Notes: generated from the letters alone by a model not told the origin. Counted from the stretch's first letter, positions 43,743-54,197 are shown. The stretch: 64,000 nt of DNA from Chryseobacterium panacisoli (GCF_008274625.1 NZ_VTRU01000003.1:310001-374000), one strand, 5' to 3'. A program made the numbers and translations.

Positions 43743-44570
43743 ATGGAAAGAGAACATAATCTTATTCCTGAGGACACTCTTTGGAAAAGATTCCTTTACC
43801 GGATCATTTATCGTTCCGATACCAGACTCGGAAAATTGTTTGATATCATCTTATTGTCTTTAATTCTCGCCAGTACCGCCATCATCATGATGGAAAGTGT
43901 ACCTAAGCTTGACAAGAGGTTTCATTATACCTTCCTGGTTCTGGAATGGGTGATCTCCATTTTTTTCACACTGGAGTATTCTATGCGGATTGCTGTGGTC
44001 AAAAATAAACGGAACTATATATTCAGTTTTTTCGGAGTTATAGATTTTCTTGCGCTGGTTCCTTTTTTCCTTAGCTTTTTCTTTCCCATCACTAAATATT
44101 TCCTGATTTTCAGAATGCTGAGAATGTTGAGAATCTTCAGGATTTTCAATTTACTGGATTTTATGAATGACGGATACCTTATTGTACGGGCGCTGAAAAA
44201 CAGTTCGAGAAAGATTTACATTTTCCTTTTATTCCTGATCATATTCTCAGTTATTGTAGGATCACTGATGTTTATGGTAGAAGGCGGAAGGCAGGGATTT
44301 GAAACCATACCGCAGTCTATCTATTGGGCGGTGGTTACCGTAACTACTGTAGGATATGGTGATGTGTCTCCTATTACGCCTTTAGGAAAGTTTTTTGCGG
44401 TTGTTCTGATGCTGGCTGGTTATTCTATTATTGCTGTTCCTACCGGTATTGTAACCGCAGAAATGAGAAATAAGAGGCAAAACCTGGAACTGATCTGTGA
44501 ACGCTGTGGTAACGAAGATATTGATGACGATGCGAGGTATTGCAAGAAATGTGGCAAGAAATTAGCTTGA
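43743..44570 (+). CDS. Voltage-gated potassium-channel-like protein with C-terminal zinc ribbon
   Basis: This 275-residue ion channel subunit has six membrane segments. The S4 helix (FRMLRMLRIFRIF) carries Arg at 124, 127, 130 and 133. The pore helix and selectivity filter read WAVVTVTTVGYGDVSP, with TVGYGD at residues 202-207. The C-terminus is a short zinc ribbon, CERCG and CKKCG (Cys at 252, 255, 267 and 270), which is unusual for bacterial channels and might sense metal or redox state. It is followed by a 52-residue membrane peptide. Confidence 0.92.
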   Translation: MEREHNLIPEDTLWKRFLYRIIYRSDTRLGKLFDIILLSLILASTAIIMMESVPKLDKRFHYTFLVLEWVISIFFTLEYSMRIAVVKNKRNYIFSFFGVIDFLALVPFFLSFFFPITKYFLIFRMLRMLRIFRIFNLLDFMNDGYLIVRALKNSSRKIYIFLLFLIIFSVIVGSLMFMVEGGRQGFETIPQSIYWAVVTVTTVGYGDVSPITPLGKFFAVVLMLAGYSIIAVPTGIVTAEMRNKRQNLELICERCGNEDIDDDARYCKKCGKKLA

Positions 44571-44613
44571 TATTGGATATCAATATAATTTATTCACTAA
44601 ATACCACAAAATC

Positions 44614-44772
44614 ATGGAACCAAAAAAGAAAAACAAGCCGAATAGTTTAGTGATCATTCTTTTTGCACTGGTAGTGCTGATGATCATCGTCTACTTTATC
44701 CTAGTAATGTTCTTCCCTACTGTTTTTGACCTTATGAATAAGGGAGAGATACAACCGGTGCCTAATAAATAA
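44614..44772 (+). CDS. 52-residue single-pass membrane peptide
   Basis: ATG 44614 opens a 52-codon frame: a basic N-terminus (MEPKKKNKPNS), one strong membrane helix (about 12-36), and a short tail (FDLMNKGEIQPVPNK). It lies 43 bases after the channel gene on the same strand and ahead of a perfect terminator, so the two may share a transcript. The basic-then-hydrophobic layout is not random, but the family is not recognised. It is easily missed because of its length. Confidence 0.65.
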   Translation: MEPKKKNKPNSLVIILFALVVLMIIVYFILVMFFPTVFDLMNKGEIQPVPNK

Positions 44773-44840
44773 TGAGTAATGAGCAATGGGTAACAGATAA
44801 TTCATAATGATTTATACAATATAGAGTCCTATGATAAAAT

Positions 44841-44876
44841 AAAAAAGATGAGTGAAGTATTTCACTCATCTTTTTT
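44841..44876 (+). terminator. Terminator of the channel/peptide unit
   Basis: A 16-bp perfect stem at 44841-44856 and 44861-44876 with a 4-base loop; the right arm ends in TTTTTT. Confidence 0.9.
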
Positions 44877-44911
44877 GATCTATTGATTTTCAAAACAACC
44901 ACTATAAAAAA

Positions 44912-44936
44912 GACGGGTCATAATGACCCGTCCTTT
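44912..44936 (-). terminator. Terminator of the GEVED-domain gene
   Basis: gacgggtca and tgacccgtc form a 9-bp perfect stem with loop taa. On the minus strand it is followed by TTTTTT. Confidence 0.85.
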
Positions 44937-44957
44937 TCTTTTTATTTAAATGATTGA

Positions 44958-47282
44958 TTATTTTTTAATGGCTTTGATGGTCTGTTTAGACCCGTCTTTC
45001 ATTTCTAAAGTCACCAAATAAACACCCTGCATTAAATCTCTTAAATGAATTGTAGACTCAGGATTTGTAATAGTTTTCACTAATCTTCCCGTAGCATCCG
45101 TTACAGATACATTTTTCACGTTTTTCACATCAGAAATGTTCAATACATCCGTAAATGGATTAGGATAAACCTGAATAGTATTTTTTGCCAGAGCAGCTTC
45201 AGCAGTTGCCAGGTTCGCATTGTTAATACTGATATCATCTATATACAGATTATACTGGTCCGGATCTGAATAAGCATTAAATCCAAAGTAATACACTCCT
45301 GTTGTTGGAACTGTAAACGTTATAGATTCTGTATGGGCCATTTCATCGTTAATTGAAGGGTAATCTGCTATAGAGCCTGTCATCGCTGATGCATCAGGTG
45401 AAGTTCCATAAGCAACTTTCAATTTTTCAACATAGGTAGACGAGTTATTACCATACTTATAGCTAATTGTATATTGTGTTCCCGCTGTCAGGTTCAATCC
45501 TTGGGTAAAAAACCATGCATTGCCAGGATTGGAAGAGTTATAATGATATCCTAACACATTGGTTGTAAATCCTTGGCTATCAGAAGGCGGATCTAGTGTT
45601 TCCCAATTATTTCCAGCTCCCGCGTTAACATTGATTGTACAACCTGGAAGTTCAGGAACAGTAACACTTTCAAAATCTAAAGCATAAGGAAGGTTTGCAC
45701 TTGAGCATAATGTTGTAAATGTAACAGAATCACTCCATATACTTTTGCTTGTGGCACTACATGCAGATCTCACCCATACATAGTAAACAGTGGAAGGAGC
45801 CAGACTTGGAATATTATAAGTAGTTGCTGTAACTCCAGTAAAATTAGGTGTACTTGTAGCTGTAGGCGCTGTATTGGTTGTGCTGTAATAAATATCATAT
45901 CCACTTGCTGGTACAGGAGTGGCAGCCGTCCAGGAAACCGTAGCTCCTGCGGCAGTAATATTAGACATCATTAATGCATTAGGCTCACTACAAGCTGGTG
46001 CCACATCTATATTAATATCATCCACATACAACTGGTTCATATTGGCATCAGAATATGCCTGGAATCCAAAATAATATACTCCTGTAGTAGCTGGAGTGAA
46101 ATTCACAAAAGCACTTGTTGCTGTGCTGGCAACAACACTTGAGTGATCTGCTAATGTATTGGTCATTCCCGCACCGGTAGCTGAAGTACCGTAGGCTACT
46201 TTTAGTTTTTCTTCATATACAGTTCCTTCTGCATTGGCATATTTATATTTAATTCTGTAGGTAACTCCCGCAGTAAGATTTATTCCATTGGTGAAAAACC
46301 AGGTGTCTGCATTATTGGCATAGTCATAAGAATACTGAAGAACATTTCCAGTAAATCCCTGAGCATCCAGATCACCCGTCTCCCACATATTTCCTGAACC
46401 ATCATTAACTACTGAGGTACAATTCGGCAGATCAGGTGGAGTTATACTTTCGAAATCCAATGTATAAGGTACTCCTACAGAAACGCAGGATGTCATAAAT
46501 GTTGCCATTTGAGACCATGCACTCTTATTTGAAGTACTGCATACAGAACGTACCCATACATGATAAGTTGTAGCCGGTGCCAGTGAAGAAAGATCAGTAC
46601 TTAATCCACTACTAGTCCCGGAAACTACAGTAGCAGCCGTAGGATACGTACTGGAGGTTGAATAATAATATTCATAACCGCTGCCTGGAGCAGAAGCCGG
46701 AGCAGTCCACGCAACCTGAGCTGAATTTGCTGTAACTGCAGATACCGTTAAGGCAGACGGTGCAAAACAAGTTGGAACCGCGCCAATTATTACCGTATAA
46801 TCATGAGCTTCTCCATATCCATCTACATTACAAGGAATAGGGTCACTGGAAAACCGATCTCCTACTCTCATTCTGTAAGTACCGGGAGTAACGGTAGAAG
46901 GAATAGTAATAAGCCCTGAGGTGATATCGTCCGCTCCTACCTGAGTACTGCTTGCCGTAGCTACAAGTTCCGGAGCAGCATCATCAAAAGTTCCGTCGTT
47001 ATTAAAGTCTATCCAAACACGTACATTCTGATCACTGTAACCATGTTTAACACTGAAGTCATAACTTAAACCTGCACTAAGGTTAATCGTCATGGAAGTG
47101 TAATCTCCATATGCATCAGTAGAGCAACCCGTATCAGGGTGATCAAATCCGGCACCCGGAATAGCAAAGGAATCTATCACATCTCCTCCGCTACACCCAC
47201 TTGCAAAAGCAGGCGTACAGTAAGTCTGTGCGGAGGATAAAAAGCCGGTCATTAAGAAACCAACAAGTAAAAAATTTCTCAT
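44958..47282 (-). CDS. T9SS type A cargo with GEVED domain and fibronectin type III modules
   Basis: This 774-residue secreted protein has a signal peptide (MRNFLLVGFLMTGFLSSAQ). A GEVED-type domain follows at about 35-165 (VWIDFNNDGTFDD, GTYRMRVGDRFS, GEAHDYTVIIG). Two copies of a two-part unit come next: a fibronectin type III module (AQVAWTAPAS, ATTYHVWVRSVCS), then a jelly-roll-like module (NADTWFFTNGINLTAGVTY and NAWFFTQGLNLTAGTQY). The C-terminus VYPNPFTDVLNISDV to QTIKAIKK is a type A sorting domain. Adhesion or carbohydrate binding is likely but unproven. Its C-terminal sorting region resembles those of the two following genes. Confidence 0.9.
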   Translation of the reverse strand: MRNFLLVGFLMTGFLSSAQTYCTPAFASGCSGGDVIDSFAIPGAGFDHPDTGCSTDAYGDYTSMTINLSAGLSYDFSVKHGYSDQNVRVWIDFNNDGTFDDAAPELVATASSTQVGADDITSGLITIPSTVTPGTYRMRVGDRFSSDPIPCNVDGYGEAHDYTVIIGAVPTCFAPSALTVSAVTANSAQVAWTAPASAPGSGYEYYYSTSSTYPTAATVVSGTSSGLSTDLSSLAPATTYHVWVRSVCSTSNKSAWSQMATFMTSCVSVGVPYTLDFESITPPDLPNCTSVVNDGSGNMWETGDLDAQGFTGNVLQYSYDYANNADTWFFTNGINLTAGVTYRIKYKYANAEGTVYEEKLKVAYGTSATGAGMTNTLADHSSVVASTATSAFVNFTPATTGVYYFGFQAYSDANMNQLYVDDINIDVAPACSEPNALMMSNITAAGATVSWTAATPVPASGYDIYYSTTNTAPTATSTPNFTGVTATTYNIPSLAPSTVYYVWVRSACSATSKSIWSDSVTFTTLCSSANLPYALDFESVTVPELPGCTINVNAGAGNNWETLDPPSDSQGFTTNVLGYHYNSSNPGNAWFFTQGLNLTAGTQYTISYKYGNNSSTYVEKLKVAYGTSPDASAMTGSIADYPSINDEMAHTESITFTVPTTGVYYFGFNAYSDPDQYNLYIDDISINNANLATAEAALAKNTIQVYPNPFTDVLNISDVKNVKNVSVTDATGRLVKTITNPESTIHLRDLMQGVYLVTLEMKDGSKQTIKAIKK

Positions 47283-47455
47283 ATAAAAACAGTATTAGTT
47301 ACTCAAATCTAGTGAAAATCAACAATAAAAAAAATATTTTTTTATTTATATCACAATGAATTAAAGTTTTCCTTTTATAAAAGATAATTCCGCTAAAAAA
47401 AGAGAGGCTACTCAAATTGAGCAGCCTCTTTTTCACTATTTCTTCAAGAAATTAT

Positions 47456-47579
47456 TTATCTTTTAATTGCTTTAATCGTTTGTTTAGATCCGTCTTTCAT
47501 ATTCAAGACTACTAAATACATTCCTTGTTTCAAATCTCCCAAATGAAGCATAGAAGAAGGATTGTCAATAGTTTTTACT
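47456..47579 (-). repeat. Near-identical 3' end shared with the paralogue at 50360-50485
   Basis: From ttttaattgctttaatcgtt to the agttttt(c)act stretch, the two gene ends differ at only about three positions over some 120 bases. They diverge sharply after that. This suggests recent gene conversion or duplication of the sorting domain. Confidence 0.8.
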
Positions 47580-50233
47580 AACCTTCCTGAAGAATCCAGA
47601 ATAGATACGGATTTTACTTTACCATGTTTTGAAATATTCAGAATATCTGTAAACGGATTTGGATATGCTTCAATACTTTCTCCGTTTTTAGAAACTTCAG
47701 AAACGCCCAAAGTCCCTTTGGAAATAGTAATTGTAAAAGGAAATTCTAAATAATCCACGGTTGAACTTTCATCCCCAACATTCACATAATATACAGTTCC
47801 CGGAACAGTATCAATAGATATTGGTGTAGAATGCCAACCTCTGGTAATACAAGTTAAACTTCCACACCCTCCTTTATAAACTCCTACCCTAGGAAATCCA
47901 TTTCCTGTAGGTGTTACTATAATTTTATGAGTAGAACCATCCCCTGTAAACGTAAACCATGTACCATCATTCATTGCCGGGCTACAAGCTGTAACAAATC
48001 CATTATTATTAGTTGCAGCTAACGCATCTGTCTGTGTGTAGCTATAAGGAAATACAGAAGCAACCAAAGCTCCGGAACAACTGTCATTAACCGGAACCGG
48101 CGGCAATGTTCCAATACATATATTAAATCCGACAACTTCACTTGGGTATCTGGTATTAAATACTCTTATATAATAAGTTTGGCCTATTGTAAGGCCGGAA
48201 ACCCCACCCATAAGATGTGAACATTTAATATTTGTAAGGTTACCACAATCACCACTAAAAAGCTGAAAGTAGGTTTCAGTACCAGACTGTACCCCAAGAG
48301 AAACCAAATCTTTCAATTGAATCAAATGACCTGTTGCAGTAGCTGTAAACTTAAACCATACATCTCCAGGTTTTGCAACACCATTGCATGTAGGAGCTGA
48401 TATATTCGACGCCGTAGCTCCCACTGTACTTCCAGCTGTTACAACAGCACAATTCAAATCAGAATTTACAGGCAAAGTAACTGCATTTATGCATTCATCA
48501 TTGGGAGGAGGTGGTGTATTATCTGTCCCTATACATATATCAAAATCCATAGCACTGGATTGTCCCGTCAAACTACTATAAACCCTTATATAATAAGTAT
48601 CTCCTACTGTAAGATTATCTACAGCCAAAGCATTCAGATAAGAACAAGAAAGACTGACTAAACTATTACAGCCTCCCTTATAAACCTGAAAACGTAAAGT
48701 AGGAGCAAAAAATACCGGGACTTTATAGATAATATTGCTTAATTTAATAACATGTTTATTGCCTGTTGCTGTAAATTTGAACCATACATCATAATAAGGA
48801 CTATTATAGCAAGTAGCAGGTGACAGACTGGAATCTGTAGCTGATATAATGGTTCCTTGAGTAATGCTTGCACAATTCAAATCAGGATTTACAGGTAAGT
48901 CTATTGCACTTCCACATTCATCATTGACTGGTGGTGGCGGAAACGTTACCACGCATATATCAAAATTTTGAGCAGCACCATAATTAGCACGAGTATATAC
49001 TTTTACATAATACGTTTCACCTGGAGTAAGATTACTTACTATTGAATAATATTGAGCTTCGTCACTACATGCAATATTTGTTAAGTTACCACAGCTTCCT
49101 TTAAAAACAGAAAAATATATAAACTTATTATTTACTGCTCCTACGGAGGTTATATTACTTAATTTAATCATATGTTTGGAAGCTATAGCAGTAAATTTGT
49201 ACCACACATCATTATGACTATAAGAAGTAATACATGAATTTTGACCCTGATTAGATACAGTCGCCATCAAATTTGTACCGGAAGTAAGATTTGTACAATC
49301 TATAGTTGGACTAACAACCAAGTCAACAGCATTTGTACATTCATCATTAGATGGCTGCAATGCTCCTGTCGTAAACTTGATATTAACACAACCGGAAGAT
49401 TCACCCGTCACCCCAACAGCTTTTACATTAAGATAATAAGTGGTATAAACTGATAGCGGAGATGATGGAGTAAAACTCGTTGTAGCTACCGATTGTTGAT
49501 TAACCACATCCGTCCCTCCCGGAGTAGTCCCTATAGAAACCTTATAATCTGTCGCCCCTGGTGATGCAGCCCAGGTAATAGCCGGGGAAGGAGGAACAAG
49601 TATTGCATTATTAAAAGGATAAGACACTACAGGACAAACAGGCAATGTACTTGCTACCAATCCATTAAGACTTACTACAGGCTTATAAGGCAAAAGCGTT
49701 CCATTTGGACTCGTTGAAGGATCACCTGAATAAACTGGAGAATTAGTAAAAACCATTCCCCCTTCTATAGTATTATAGACAAAAAACTGATTAGGAGGAA
49801 TATCATTAAACATCTTTTGATGAACTCCAATTACTAAATTCTGGGCATTGTCATACGGAAATGGAGTTGTAAAAGTGATATCTATCACACCATTTGTATT
49901 AGCAACCGTACCTGAATAAACCTTTATCATCGGCCCTGTTGGAATCCAGTTATCATTAGCCACAAAAGTAGTTTTCGTTGTATGCCCAAAATAAACATCC
50001 CACTGTGCGGCATAGCCCATGTTAGCAGAAGGGGTTACGTAAAATTTAAGTCCGGTAATATTACCTGCAGCATCAGCATTGATCTCTTGTTTTGTATAAA
50101 TCTGCTGAGAATAGGATATAAAAGCACTACTAACTGGAGCATTTCCGGTAATTGTACTTCCTTCCCCAAGCTTGATTTGAGCACTTAATACGATGCTTAT
50201 CATCAGTAAGCATACAAATAAGATTTTCTTCAT
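47456..50233 (-). CDS. T9SS type A repeat protein (four Cys-paired modules)
   Basis: This 925-residue secreted protein starts best at MKKILFVCLLMISIVLSAQ (50233), a clean signal peptide. Ten further upstream codons are open but unlikely. An N-terminal beta domain (QIYTKQEINADAAGNITGLK) and an FN3-like module (AITWAASPGATDYKVSIGTT) lead into four modules of about 140 residues. Each begins NDEC or NDSC and carries a DVWFKFTAT-like phrase and a final DICIG/NICIG. The end is a type A sorting domain closing in QTIKAIKR. A closely related gene lies immediately upstream on the same strand. Confidence 0.88.
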   Translation of the reverse strand: MKKILFVCLLMISIVLSAQIKLGEGSTITGNAPVSSAFISYSQQIYTKQEINADAAGNITGLKFYVTPSANMGYAAQWDVYFGHTTKTTFVANDNWIPTGPMIKVYSGTVANTNGVIDITFTTPFPYDNAQNLVIGVHQKMFNDIPPNQFFVYNTIEGGMVFTNSPVYSGDPSTSPNGTLLPYKPVVSLNGLVASTLPVCPVVSYPFNNAILVPPSPAITWAASPGATDYKVSIGTTPGGTDVVNQQSVATTSFTPSSPLSVYTTYYLNVKAVGVTGESSGCVNIKFTTGALQPSNDECTNAVDLVVSPTIDCTNLTSGTNLMATVSNQGQNSCITSYSHNDVWYKFTAIASKHMIKLSNITSVGAVNNKFIYFSVFKGSCGNLTNIACSDEAQYYSIVSNLTPGETYYVKVYTRANYGAAQNFDICVVTFPPPPVNDECGSAIDLPVNPDLNCASITQGTIISATDSSLSPATCYNSPYYDVWFKFTATGNKHVIKLSNIIYKVPVFFAPTLRFQVYKGGCNSLVSLSCSYLNALAVDNLTVGDTYYIRVYSSLTGQSSAMDFDICIGTDNTPPPPNDECINAVTLPVNSDLNCAVVTAGSTVGATASNISAPTCNGVAKPGDVWFKFTATATGHLIQLKDLVSLGVQSGTETYFQLFSGDCGNLTNIKCSHLMGGVSGLTIGQTYYIRVFNTRYPSEVVGFNICIGTLPPVPVNDSCSGALVASVFPYSYTQTDALAATNNNGFVTACSPAMNDGTWFTFTGDGSTHKIIVTPTGNGFPRVGVYKGGCGSLTCITRGWHSTPISIDTVPGTVYYVNVGDESSTVDYLEFPFTITISKGTLGVSEVSKNGESIEAYPNPFTDILNISKHGKVKSVSILDSSGRLVKTIDNPSSMLHLGDLKQGMYLVVLNMKDGSKQTIKAIKR

Positions 50234-50359
50234 GTATAAGTTTTTGGTTATTAATACATCCACGAATTTACAATAATTTAAAATACCTTTTTTAAAGTTT
50301 AAAAATAAAAAAAACGACAGCCAAACAGCTGTCGTTTCATGTTATATAATTAATACATT

Positions 50360-53300
50360 TTATCTTTTAATTGCTTTAATCGTTTGTTTAGATCCGTCTT
50401 TCATATTCAAGACTACTAAATACATTCCTTGTTTCAGATCTCCCAAATGAAGCGTAGAAGAAGGATTGTCAATAGTTTTCACTATTCTTCCTGCAGCATC
50501 AACTACAGAGGCAGATTTCACTTTAGAAACATCTGAAATATTCAGATCATCTACAAATGGATTAGGGTAAGCTTTAATTTCATTGTTTTTCTTTTCAACT
50601 TCAGTCGTTGCAAGCCCTGAACATCCTTGCGTAACAGAAATGCTATAATTACCAATTCTGGTTGCGGCATATCCTGTAAGTAATACATAATAAGTAGTCC
50701 CTGCAACTCCTGTAAATGTTAATGTCGGAGCATTATAAAGAGTCGTTGCACAACCAGCATCAGCATATCCTACACCTGAACTGTTGCTGAAACAAGTAAG
50801 CGAACCACAAGTCCCTGTATATACTCTTAAATAAGCGTCATATTGCGTACCACAAGCATCAATAGTAATAGGGCCGTTTTCAGTAGCTGTTACGGTGTAC
50901 CAAACCCCTTTATAAGACGCTGTACTTCCGGAACTACCACACGTTGAAGCAGGAAGTGTTTCATCACCAGCAAGAGCATTAACACCCTGAGCCGTACCAT
51001 TACAAGCCAGAGCAATAGCTGTATCACAAGTATCATTAGTGACAGCTGAAGGAGTTGTTACAGCAATCTGGAAATTGGATGTTGTCGTTGCAGTACTTGT
51101 AGAAGAGTATACTCTAACAAAATACGTTTGTCCCGCTACAAGGTTTTGCAATAATACACTGGAATTCCCGTATGCACCATCAAAACAAGTCATAGCTGTT
51201 AAAGCTCCACATGTTCCGGAATAGATCTGCGTACTTGTTGCATTATCCGTATATAAAACATGGACAAGATGTGTAGCACCTGTTGCAGTAAATGAATACC
51301 AAACATCATCATTGGTACCGGATGCACTACATGTAGGTGCTGTAACTCCTGAACTCTGAGTAGCACTTATAGTAGAACCATTCACAGCATTCAGGAATGC
51401 ATCTGTACTGCTCACAGAAAGAGATGCAGCGTTTGCACAATCGTCATTTGCAGGTGGCGGCGGAGGTGTACCAATGCAAATATTGAAACTATTGGCATAT
51501 AGTGTACTGCCATTTGTATTGGAATTATAAACTCTCACATAGTAAGTCTGGCCCGGAGTAAGACCGGTAAGCGGTGTATTCACTGCAGTACCACATTTAA
51601 TACTTGTCAATGTACCACAAGCTCCACTGAAAACCTGAGTATATACACTCGTAGAGGTAGAAGTCCCAGCCGCAGTAACGTTTGAAAGCAATACAACATG
51701 ATCAGTACCCGTAGCTGTAAATTTATACCACACATCATCATCAGCTGTTCCTCCGCATGGACTTACTGCCAATCCCGAATTAGTAGCACTTAAAGTTGTT
51801 CCGGATACCGGTGAAGCACATGTAAGCGTTGGACTCACAGATAAAGAAACTGCCGCCGAACACTCATCATTAGCAGGAGCTGCAGGAAGGGTTCCCATGC
51901 AGATATCAAAAGAGTCAGCATAGAAACTCGCCCCTGAATTAGCATCATAAGTATATACTCTTACATAATAAGTCTGACCCGCAGTAAGACCTGTTAAGTT
52001 CGTAAAGTTTGTATTTGAACTGATACAGTTAGTACTTACCAAAGCTCCGCAAGCACCACTGAATACCTGAGCATACAAAGACGTTGTAGAGGCATTTCCT
52101 ACAGAAACTATATTTTTCAGCTGGAAAGTATGACCTGTTGACGTTGCAGTAAATTTATACCAGACATCATCGTCAGCTGTTCCTGAACAAGAACCAAGAG
52201 CAACTCCTGAACTTGTCCCTCCCGATGTTGTTCCTGCTGTAATACTAGCACAGCTCATATCAGGGTTAATAGTAATAGCCACGGCGTTTGCACAGTCATC
52301 ATTAGCTGGTGGTGCCGGTGGTGTACTTACACAGATATTGAAACTTGCATTAGCAGTAACAGTAGATGAATAAGTGTATACTCTGATATAATAAGTCTGA
52401 CCTGCAGTAAGGCCGGTAACGATATTTGTATTAGCATCAGAACACAGCATACTTGTCATAGTACCACAGCTTCCTGACAATACCTGAAAGTACATATCTG
52501 AAACCCCTGTTGTAGTTCCCGTAGAAGTTACATCAGAGATTGCCACAACATGACTTGCTGCTGTTGCAGTAAATTTATACCAAACATCATCATTTGGGCT
52601 TCCGCTACAAGCACCTGCCGCCATAGATTCTGTCGCTCCTAATGTATTACCAGGAGTTGTAGCTGTACAAGCCAAAGAAGGATTTACTGTTAAATTTACA
52701 GCACCTGAACAGTTATCATTTGCAGGTGGCACCACAGTAGTCGTGAAATTTCTTTCAGTACAACCTGTTGACACAACACCGCCATTATAGGCTGTAATCG
52801 TATAATAATACTGCGTCATAGGATTCAACTGCTGTGCAGGAGTAAGGGTATAAGCAGTAACGTTACCCATATCAAAATTACTCAAAACATTGGATGAACC
52901 TGCAGAGGTTCCTATACTTAATCTATATCCCAACGCTCCGCTTACTGCAGGCCAGGAGAAAGTAGTTAACACAGGTACTCCGACCTGAGCAGCCGTAGGT
53001 GCACCCACAGACGGACACCCCAGAGTAGCCATTGTAGTAAAAGATCTTTCTGTACATGCAGGAGAAACTCCTGTAGAATTGGCAGCATATACTGTATAAT
53101 AGTATTGAGTATCGAAACTCAAAGAATTTGTAAGAGTATAAGAAGTTACATTCCCTACATCCTGCATATTCATCACGTTGGTTGCTCCCGGCGTTGTCCC
53201 GATGCTGATCTTATATGACGAATCAGAACTTGTAGCAGCCCAGCTGATAGTAGGCAATACAGAAATACCTGTTGCTGCAGCCGCAGGCGCAGCAACAACA

Positions 53301-53905
53301 GGACAAGCAGGAATTCCCGGAGTAAGTCCTAACAGACTTGCAACAGATTTTGTTGCTGTTCTTGTTCCCGTAGGCGGCGAAGCTGGGTCAGGGTTTGTTG
53401 GATCACTTCTATAATACAAAGTTGAATTGGAAGCTCCTGTAAACGTATAGAATTTATTTGTAGCCGCTGTGTAATCAGACGTATTCTCATCAATAGCGAC
53501 AACAAGGTTATCTGTATTATTATACGCAAAAGGTGTTGTAAAGTTTACAGTCACCTCTCCTCCTGAAGCACTTATCGTCCCCGAAAACACCTGAGACAAA
53601 CCCGATACAGGGAGCCAGTCTGTTGTACTGGAAAAAGATGTTTTAGTAGTATGACCTACATACACAACCCAATCTACTGATTTTGTAATATCCGCATTAT
53701 TTGGCAAATAAAACTTCATTCCGGTAATATTCCCCGCAGCGTTGGCGTTAATTTCACTTTTAGTAAAAATCTGCTGTGTGTAGTTATATCCGTAGTTGAC
53801 ATCAATAGGAACATACCCGCCTTGGGTAGTTCCGCTCCCCAGCATTATCTGGGCATTGGTAATGGAAGCTATTAAAAATAGACTTAATAGTAATAATTTC
53901 TTCAT
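50360..53905 (-). CDS. T9SS type A repeat protein (five Cys-paired modules), paralogue
   Basis: This 1181-residue paralogue of the preceding product has a signal peptide (MKKLLLLSLFLIASITNAQ) and the same N-terminal beta domain (TQQIFTKSEINANAAGNITG). Two FN3-like modules follow (CPVVAAPAAA and CPSVGAPTAA). Five Cys-paired modules then begin PANDNC, PANDDC, PANDEC, PANDDC and VTNDTC, and the type A sorting tail ends in QTIKAIKR. The 3' 120 or so bases are almost identical to those of the 925-residue gene. It is probably an adhesin or enzyme scaffold; no catalytic motif is visible. Confidence 0.88.
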   Translation of the reverse strand: MKKLLLLSLFLIASITNAQIMLGSGTTQGGYVPIDVNYGYNYTQQIFTKSEINANAAGNITGMKFYLPNNADITKSVDWVVYVGHTTKTSFSSTTDWLPVSGLSQVFSGTISASGGEVTVNFTTPFAYNNTDNLVVAIDENTSDYTAATNKFYTFTGASNSTLYYRSDPTNPDPASPPTGTRTATKSVASLLGLTPGIPACPVVAAPAAAATGISVLPTISWAATSSDSSYKISIGTTPGATNVMNMQDVGNVTSYTLTNSLSFDTQYYYTVYAANSTGVSPACTERSFTTMATLGCPSVGAPTAAQVGVPVLTTFSWPAVSGALGYRLSIGTSAGSSNVLSNFDMGNVTAYTLTPAQQLNPMTQYYYTITAYNGGVVSTGCTERNFTTTVVPPANDNCSGAVNLTVNPSLACTATTPGNTLGATESMAAGACSGSPNDDVWYKFTATAASHVVAISDVTSTGTTTGVSDMYFQVLSGSCGTMTSMLCSDANTNIVTGLTAGQTYYIRVYTYSSTVTANASFNICVSTPPAPPANDDCANAVAITINPDMSCASITAGTTSGGTSSGVALGSCSGTADDDVWYKFTATSTGHTFQLKNIVSVGNASTTSLYAQVFSGACGALVSTNCISSNTNFTNLTGLTAGQTYYVRVYTYDANSGASFYADSFDICMGTLPAAPANDECSAAVSLSVSPTLTCASPVSGTTLSATNSGLAVSPCGGTADDDVWYKFTATGTDHVVLLSNVTAAGTSTSTSVYTQVFSGACGTLTSIKCGTAVNTPLTGLTPGQTYYVRVYNSNTNGSTLYANSFNICIGTPPPPPANDDCANAASLSVSSTDAFLNAVNGSTISATQSSGVTAPTCSASGTNDDVWYSFTATGATHLVHVLYTDNATSTQIYSGTCGALTAMTCFDGAYGNSSVLLQNLVAGQTYFVRVYSSTSTATTTSNFQIAVTTPSAVTNDTCDTAIALACNGTAQGVNALAGDETLPASTCGSSGSTASYKGVWYTVTATENGPITIDACGTQYDAYLRVYTGTCGSLTCFSNSSGVGYADAGCATTLYNAPTLTFTGVAGTTYYVLLTGYAATRIGNYSISVTQGCSGLATTEVEKKNNEIKAYPNPFVDDLNISDVSKVKSASVVDAAGRIVKTIDNPSSTLHLGDLKQGMYLVVLNMKDGSKQTIKAIKR

Positions 53906-54197
53906 AAATAGTAATAATAAAAGTTAGGGCGATAAATGTATAAATATTATTTCAAATATTAAAAATTATCATAAAATTTTAACAATAAACAACCAACACA
54001 ACCCAATAAATCAAATAAAATCAAACGTTTATTTGATTTAAATATTTATTTCGCAATCCGTTGATAAATAAATAAACAACTGATAAACAGATGATTAAAA
54101 TAGTATATCATTAAAATAGACTGCAGAAAATTTTTCTATTTATTACAAAAAACTATTTAAAAATTTTCATCAAAATCTACAATACACAAACAAAAAA
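53906..54197. other. AT-rich intergenic region with a hairpin
   Basis: About 290 bases between the 1181-residue gene and the dnaE terminator. A perfect 10-bp inverted repeat (atcaaataaa and tttatttgat, 54010-54037) is present and could be an operator or a processing hairpin. No gene is seen. Confidence 0.45.
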
